DNA of 64,000 nt from Chondrilla cf. caribensis (Eukaryota; Porifera; Demospongiae; Chondrillida; Chondrillidae), in the NCBI GenBank assembly GCA_964020155.1, contig OZ026551.1, forward strand, positions 4,919,874-4,983,873. The letters run 5' to 3'. How positions within the stretch are numbered: the stretch's first letter is position 1; each line of letters starts with the position of its first letter. The position numbers were made by a program, and so were the translations under genes. A model generated the notes under the pieces. The model saw only the letters and a program-made list of their open reading frames with translations. It did not search any database and was not told where the DNA came from. Below are positions 46,701 to 64,000 of the stretch, one piece after another.

Positions 46701-48240
46701 ATGAGCTATGCAAAAAGGTGCTTAACGTTTTCTCTCCTATACTCTCCCATACATTGAAAATATATTAAGCACTTTCCAAAGTAGATGGGGTTATGGGTCA
46801 CCTATTGAGATGGGAATTGTTTCGGAAGTTAGCTCACGTCCCCATCTAGGTGTGTCTAGAATATCAAGCTGACACGCCCCCTCTCCCATGAGCTATGCAA
46901 AAAGGTGCTTAACGTTTTCTCTCCTATACTCTCCCATACATTGAAAATATATTAAGCACTTTCCAAAGTAGATGGGGTTATGGGTCACCTATTGAGATAG
47001 GAATTGTTTCGGAAGTTAGTTTACGTCCCCTTCTAGGTCTGTCTAGAATATTGAGTTGACACGCCCCCTCTCCCATGAGCTATGCAAAAAGGTGCTTAAC
47101 GTTTTCTCTCCTATACTCTCCCATACATTGAAAATATATAAAGCACCTTCCGATGTAGATGGGATTATGGGTCACTTATTGAGATGAGAATTGTTCCAGA
47201 AGTTAACTCACGTCCCCATCTAGGTCTGTTTAGAATATCAAGCTGACACGTCCCCTCCCTCATCAGCTATGCAAAAAGGTGCTTAGTGTTTTCTCTCATA
47301 TACTCTCCCATACATGGAAAAAATATTAAGCACCTTCCAATGTAGCTGGGGCTACGAGCCACCTATTGAGATGAGAATTGTTTCAGAAGTTAATTTACGT
47401 CCCCATCTAGGTGTGTCTAGAATATCAAGTTGATACGACCCCTCTTACGTGAGCTATGCAAAAAGGTGCTTAACGTTTTCTCTCCTATACTCTCCCATAC
47501 ATTGAAAATATATTAAGCACCTTCCAAAGTAGATGGGGTTATGAGTCACCTATTGAGATGGGAATTGTTTTAGAAGTTAGCTCACGTCCCCATCTAGGTC
47601 TGTCTAGAATATCAAGCTGACACGTCCCCTCCCTCATCAGCTATGCAAGAAGGTGCTTAACGTTTTCTCTCCTATACTCTCCAATACATTGAAAATATAT
47701 TAAGCACCTTCCAATGTAGATGGGGTTATGGGTCACCTATTGAGATGGGAATTGTTTCAGAAGTTAGCTCACGTCCCGAACTAGGTCTGTCCAAAATATC
47801 AAGTTGACACGCCCCCTCTCCCATGAGCTATGAAAAAGGTGCTTAGCATTTTCTCTTCTATACTCTCACATACGTACGTACATTGAAAATTAAGCACCTT
47901 CCAATGTAGCTGGGGTTATGGGTCACCTATTGATGGGGATTGTTTCAGAAGTTAGCTCACGTCCCCATCTAGGTATGTCTAGAATTTCAAGTTGACACGC
48001 CCCCTTCCCCCCATGAGCTATGCAAAAAGGTGCTTAACGTTTTCTCTCCTATACTCTCCCATACGTACATTGAAAATATATTAAGCACCATCCAATGTAG
48101 CTGGAGTTACCAGCCACCTATTGAGATGGAAATTGTTTCAGAAGTTGATTCACGTCCCCAGCTAGGTCTGTCTAAAATATCAAGTTGACACGCCCCCTCT
48201 CCCATGAGCTATGCAAAAAGGTGCTTAGCGTTTTCTCTCC
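40712..48240. repeat. 187-bp satellite array, about 40 monomers
   Basis: Head-to-tail monomers with a period of 187 bp (for example GCTATGCAAA at 42006, 42193, 42380 and 42567). Each carries TTAAGCACCTTCCAATGTAG, GGGTCACCTATTGAGATGGG and GAGCTATGCAAAAAGGTGCT. Monomers differ by scattered substitutions. A three-monomer block of 561 bp at 41669-42229 is repeated essentially unchanged at 42230-42790. No coding sequence. Confidence 0.93.
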
Positions 48241-48720
48241 TGTGCATGTACATGAACAAGCAATCACACAGTAATCAGACAAACAGACAGTGTACACAAA
48301 TACCCTCCCTCACAAGTCATGTCTACTGCATGCTGCAATTGAGACTTACATATCTGCATGGGTGTGACACTGTGTGTATGTTTGTGCATGTACATGAACA
48401 AGCACTCACGCAGTAATCATGCACATGGACAGTGCATATGCATGTGGAACCACACCCCCTCACAGGTTGTGTCTCCTGCATGCTACCCAATTAATAATAA
48501 TGACCTATGTACTGTATCTACATATGTGTGTATGTTTGCAAATGTACATGAACAAACAATCACACAGTAATTAGACACACAGAAGTGTAGACAAACACCC
48601 TCCTTCACAAGTAGGGTTGAATACTCAACGCTAGTCATTTTAGATGTCATTGACAATATTTGTTTACATATTGACTTTGTTTCACTAACTGACACAGTAC
48701 TTATAGTCAGGATTCCTGCT
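48241..48720. repeat. Right-hand copies of the long-period repeat
   Basis: Text such as TGTACATGAACAAGCAATCA and CACCCTCCTTCACAAGTAGG returns here after the satellite, matching 39.1-40.7 kb. Confidence 0.65.
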
Positions 48721-48739
48721 CACATAATAAAATCTTCTA

Positions 48740-48992
48740 TCTCCGTAGGTGGCCTATATCCTTAGCTACATTCGGAGGAGCTTGATTTTTTTTTCAATGT
48801 ATACATAACACTAAGCACATTTTTACATAATTCATGGGGGAGGAGACATGTCTACATAAGATTTCTACCAGACATAGATGGGCACATAAACTAACTTATG
48901 AAACTAATCCCATCTCCGTATGAGGCCTGTAGCTCTAGCAACATTTGGAGGTGCTTAATACTTTTTCAGTGTATGGGAGAGTAAAGGAGAAA
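48740..48992. repeat. Diverged satellite monomer in inverted orientation
   Basis: The sequence ending GGAGGTGCTTAATACTTTTT and TCAGTGTATGGGAGAGTAAA is the reverse complement of the satellite motif CTCTCCCATACATTGAAAAA followed by TATTAAGCACCTTCC. Upstream text also inverts the GATGGGAATTGTTTCAGAAG motif. Confidence 0.6.
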
Positions 48993-51640
48993 AAAAATGT
49001 CATTTTTTTCCTTGTCACCATGGCCTCTCCTGTGTGCACATAATGCATAATAGCTCAAATACAATTGTACAGACACACTCCTGAAAATATTGCAGTCCTT
49101 CTGATAACAAAAAGATAGGTCTTGTTGCTGATCCAAAATTCTCCCATGCGTCCATATGGCACATAGCATTATACATTTGTATGTATATTTCAATACAAGT
49201 GTAATACGCCTTGTGGTTATCACTCAAGGGGTATGACATCCCATTGCTGGTCACTATAAGCTGCCCAGTGTCTGTGCCAAGCTTACCAACACAATTTTGG
49301 ATGCATACAAACCGTCCTGAGTGTGTCATAGGCCTCGTGGTGACAAGCATAAAAATGTCATTTTTTTTCCTTGTCACCACGGCCTCTCCCGTGTGCATAT
49401 GATGCATCATAGCTCAAATACAATTGTACAGACACACTCTGAAACTATTGCGGTCCTTCTGATAACAAAAAAGATAGGTTTTGTTGCCGATCCTAAATTC
49501 TCCCATGCGTCCATATGGCACATAGCATTATACATTTGTATGTACATTTCAATACAAGTGTAATACGCCTTGTGGTGATCACTCAGGTAATTTCACACTC
49601 CACTGCTGGTCACCAAGGGATACCCAGTGTCCGTGCCAAACTCACCAACACAATTTTGGATGCATACAAACTGTCCTGAGTGTGCCATAGGCCTCGTGGT
49701 GACAAGCACAATAATGTCAATTTTTTTTCCTTGTCACCACGGCCTCTCCCGTGTGCATATGATGCATCATAGCTCAAATACAATTGTACAGACACACTCC
49801 TGAAACTATTGCGGTCCTTCCGGTAACAATAAAATAGGTTTTGTTGCCGATCCAAAATTCTCCCAGGTGTCCATATGGTACATAGCATTATACATTTGTA
49901 TGTACATTTCAATACAAGTGTAATAGGCCTTGTGGTGATCACTCAGGTAATTTCACACTCCACTGCTGGTCACCAAGGGCTACCCAGTGTCCATGCCAAA
50001 CTCACCAACACAATTTTGGATGCATACAAACCGTCCTGAGTGTGCCATAGGCCTCGTGGTGACAAGCATAAAAATGTCAATTTTTTTCCTTGTCACCACG
50101 GCCTCTCCCGTGTGCATATGATGCATCATAGCTCAAATACAATTGTACAGACACACTCTGAAACTATTGCGGTCCTTCTGATAACAAAAAAGATAGGTTT
50201 TGTTGCCGATCCAAAATTCTCCCATGCGTCCATATGGCACATAGCATTATACATTTGTATGTACATTTCAATACAAGTGTAATACGCCTTGTGGTGATCA
50301 CTCAGGTAATTTCACACTCCACTGCTGGTCACCAAGGGATACCCAGTGTCCGTGCCAAACTCACCAACACAATTTTGGATGCATACAAACCGTCCTGAGT
50401 GTGCCATAGGCCTCGTGGTGACAAGCACAAAAATGTCAATTTTTTTTCCTTGTCACCACGGCCTCTCCCGTGTGCATATGATGCATCATAGCTCAAATAC
50501 AATTGTACAGACACACTCTGAAACTATTGCGGTCCTTCTGATAACAAAAAAGATAGGTTTTGTTGCCGATCCTAAATTCTCCCATGCGTCCATATGGCAC
50601 ATAGCATTATACATTTGTATGTACATTTCAATACAAGTGTAATACGCCTTGTGGTGATCACTCAGGTAATTTCACACTCCACTGCTGGTCACCAAGGGAT
50701 ACCCAGTGTCCGTGCCAAACTCACCAACACAATTTTGGATGCATACAAACCGTCCTGAGTGTGCCATAGGCCTCGTGGTGACAAGCACAATAATGTCAAT
50801 TTTTTTCCTTGTCACCACGGCCTCTCCTGTGTGCATATGATGCATCATAGCTCGAATACAATTGTACAGACACACTCCTGAATCTATTGCTGTCCTTCTG
50901 ATGATAATAAGATAGGTTTTGTTGCCGATCCTAAATTCTCCCATGTGTCCATATGGCACATAGCATTATATATTTGTATGTACATTTCAATACAAGTGTA
51001 ATACGCCTTGTGGTTATTACTCAGGTAATTTCACACTCCACTGCTGGTCGCCAGGGGCTGCCCAGTGTCCATGCCAAACGGATCAACACAGTTTCGGATG
51101 CATACAAACCGTCCTGAGTGTGTCATAGGCCTCGTGGTGACAAGCACAAAAATGTCAATTTTTTTCCTTGTCACCACGGCCTCTCCTGTGTACATATGAT
51201 GCGTCATAGCTCAAAAACAATTGTACAGACACACTCCTGAAACTATTGCGGTCCTTCTGATAACAAGAGAGATAGGTTTTGTTTTTGTTGCTGATCAAAA
51301 ATTCTCCCAGTTGTCCATATGGCACATAGCATTATACATTTATATGTACATTTCAATACATTGTCAAGTGTAATACGCCTTGTAATAATCACTCAGGGGA
51401 TACGACATAACATTGTTCATGGTCACCAAGAGCTGCCCTGTGTCTGTGCCAAACTCACTAGCACAATATCGGATGCATACAAACCTAGCTTCCTGAGTGT
51501 CCTATAGGCCTGTGGTGACAAGCAAAAAAATGTCAATTTTTTCATTGTCACCACGGCCTCTCCTGTGTACATATGATGCGTCATAGCTCAAATACAATTG
51601 TACACACACACTCTTGAAACTTTGCTTTACTTGACTTTTT
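48993..51640. repeat. 359-bp satellite array, about eight units
   Basis: CTTGTCACCACGGCCTCTCC (or close variants) recurs at about 49012, 49371, 49731, 50089, 50449, 50808, 51168 and 51547, spacing 358-360 and lastly 379. The units at 50100-50458 and 50460-50818 differ at very few positions. Each unit contains the inverted pair GTGGTGACAAG and CTTGTCACCAC around an AT-rich loop. Open frames repeat once per unit on both strands and are not genes. Confidence 0.92.
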
Positions 51641-51876
51641 GTTATATATGTATAATAATTCAGAGAAAGTGATATAATGTATATAATAATAATGTATATA
51701 ATAATTCGGAAAAAGTAATATATATAATATTGGGGAAAAAAAGTAAAATGTGGATAATAGGAAGCATGGATTAGGTACATCATTATAACTACATATGTAG
51801 CTGCATTCAGATGTTTGAATACAAAAAGTGTAATAATAAGCAAACAATATGACCACTTTGGCACAGCTAAACCAAA

Positions 51877-63817
<11,941 letters not shown>

Positions 63818-63968
63818 CTACAGGCGAAAGTTTAGCACAAATATTATATATTATGTATATCAGATAACCGTAAACAGTGAACAATGCCATCTAATTTAAT
63901 GGTTAAGGGATTATCGTAATACACTACGTATATTATTCTTCACTGGAAATGCACAGAAATCAAATACA

Positions 63969-64000
63969 ATAAAGTGAATTCTTGCTAATCTGTCACCACT
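63969..64000. mobile_element. Possible start of another pogo-like MITE, cut by the window edge
   Basis: AAAGTGAATTCTTGCTAATCTG resembles the left end of the other copies. Too short to be sure. Confidence 0.3.

Noticed and set aside
40712..48240. CRISPR-like direct repeat array
   Set aside because: The period is 187 bp with no short repeat/spacer alternation, in a eukaryotic context; this is a satellite.
49015..50959. Repeated open frames of 80-130 residues on both strands
   Set aside because: They recur once per 359-bp satellite unit and change with unit substitutions; there is no domain and no codon structure.

Overview
The window is intron-rich, AT-rich eukaryotic DNA carrying extracellular multidomain genes, long (CA)n microsatellites, satellites, MITE-like elements and a truncated retroelement. 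The combination of SRCR, FN3, Ig and Calx-beta modules on symmetric phase 1 exons points to an early-branching metazoan. A demosponge is my best guess: multi-SRCR proteins and Calx-beta proteins are known there as aggregation receptor and aggregation factor components. That assignment is inference, not proof. Gene labels A to F and domain labels X and Y are mine.

Layout. Six genes lie on the minus strand. Genes A (1-2337, runs off the left edge), B (5983-11622), C (14917-18391), D (23964-27314) and E (31463-37466) are tandem paralogues. Each begins with a TATA box and a signal peptide exon of about 70 nt, then one exon for an Ig domain, one for an unrecognised two-cysteine domain (X) and one for an FN3-like domain (Y). 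B and D add one FN3 and stop. C has lost its FN3 exon. E continues with four FN3 domains and a Calx-beta domain. Gene F (51877-63817, 5' end outside the window) encodes at least ten SRCR domains, five FN3 domains and a Calx-beta domain, and shares its tail type with E. In every gene the exon lengths and phases close exactly (all introns phase 1), which strongly supports the models.

Between the genes lie segmentally duplicated flanks. They carry broken pieces of a CNNM-type (CBS-pair) metal transporter exon, a foldback element family, pogo-like MITEs, and a 5'-truncated non-LTR-like retroelement with an 18-bp target duplication (11921-13719, plus strand). From 37.5 to 51.8 kb there is no gene: about 40 monomers of a 187-bp satellite (40.7-48.2 kb) and about eight units of a 359-bp satellite (49.0-51.6 kb) fill most of it.

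How it may work together. The products should all be secreted (signal peptides in A-E; no membrane segment seen in A-F) and built from adhesion or recognition modules. The Ig exons of the paralogues differ far more than the introns beside them, and a disulfide pair is gained or lost within the Ig fold. Leader exons are tandemly duplicated, and modules are shared or lost between copies. This is what a diversifying self/non-self or pathogen recognition cluster would look like, placed next to a multi-SRCR gene of aggregation-receptor type. No tRNA, rRNA or CRISPR array was seen.
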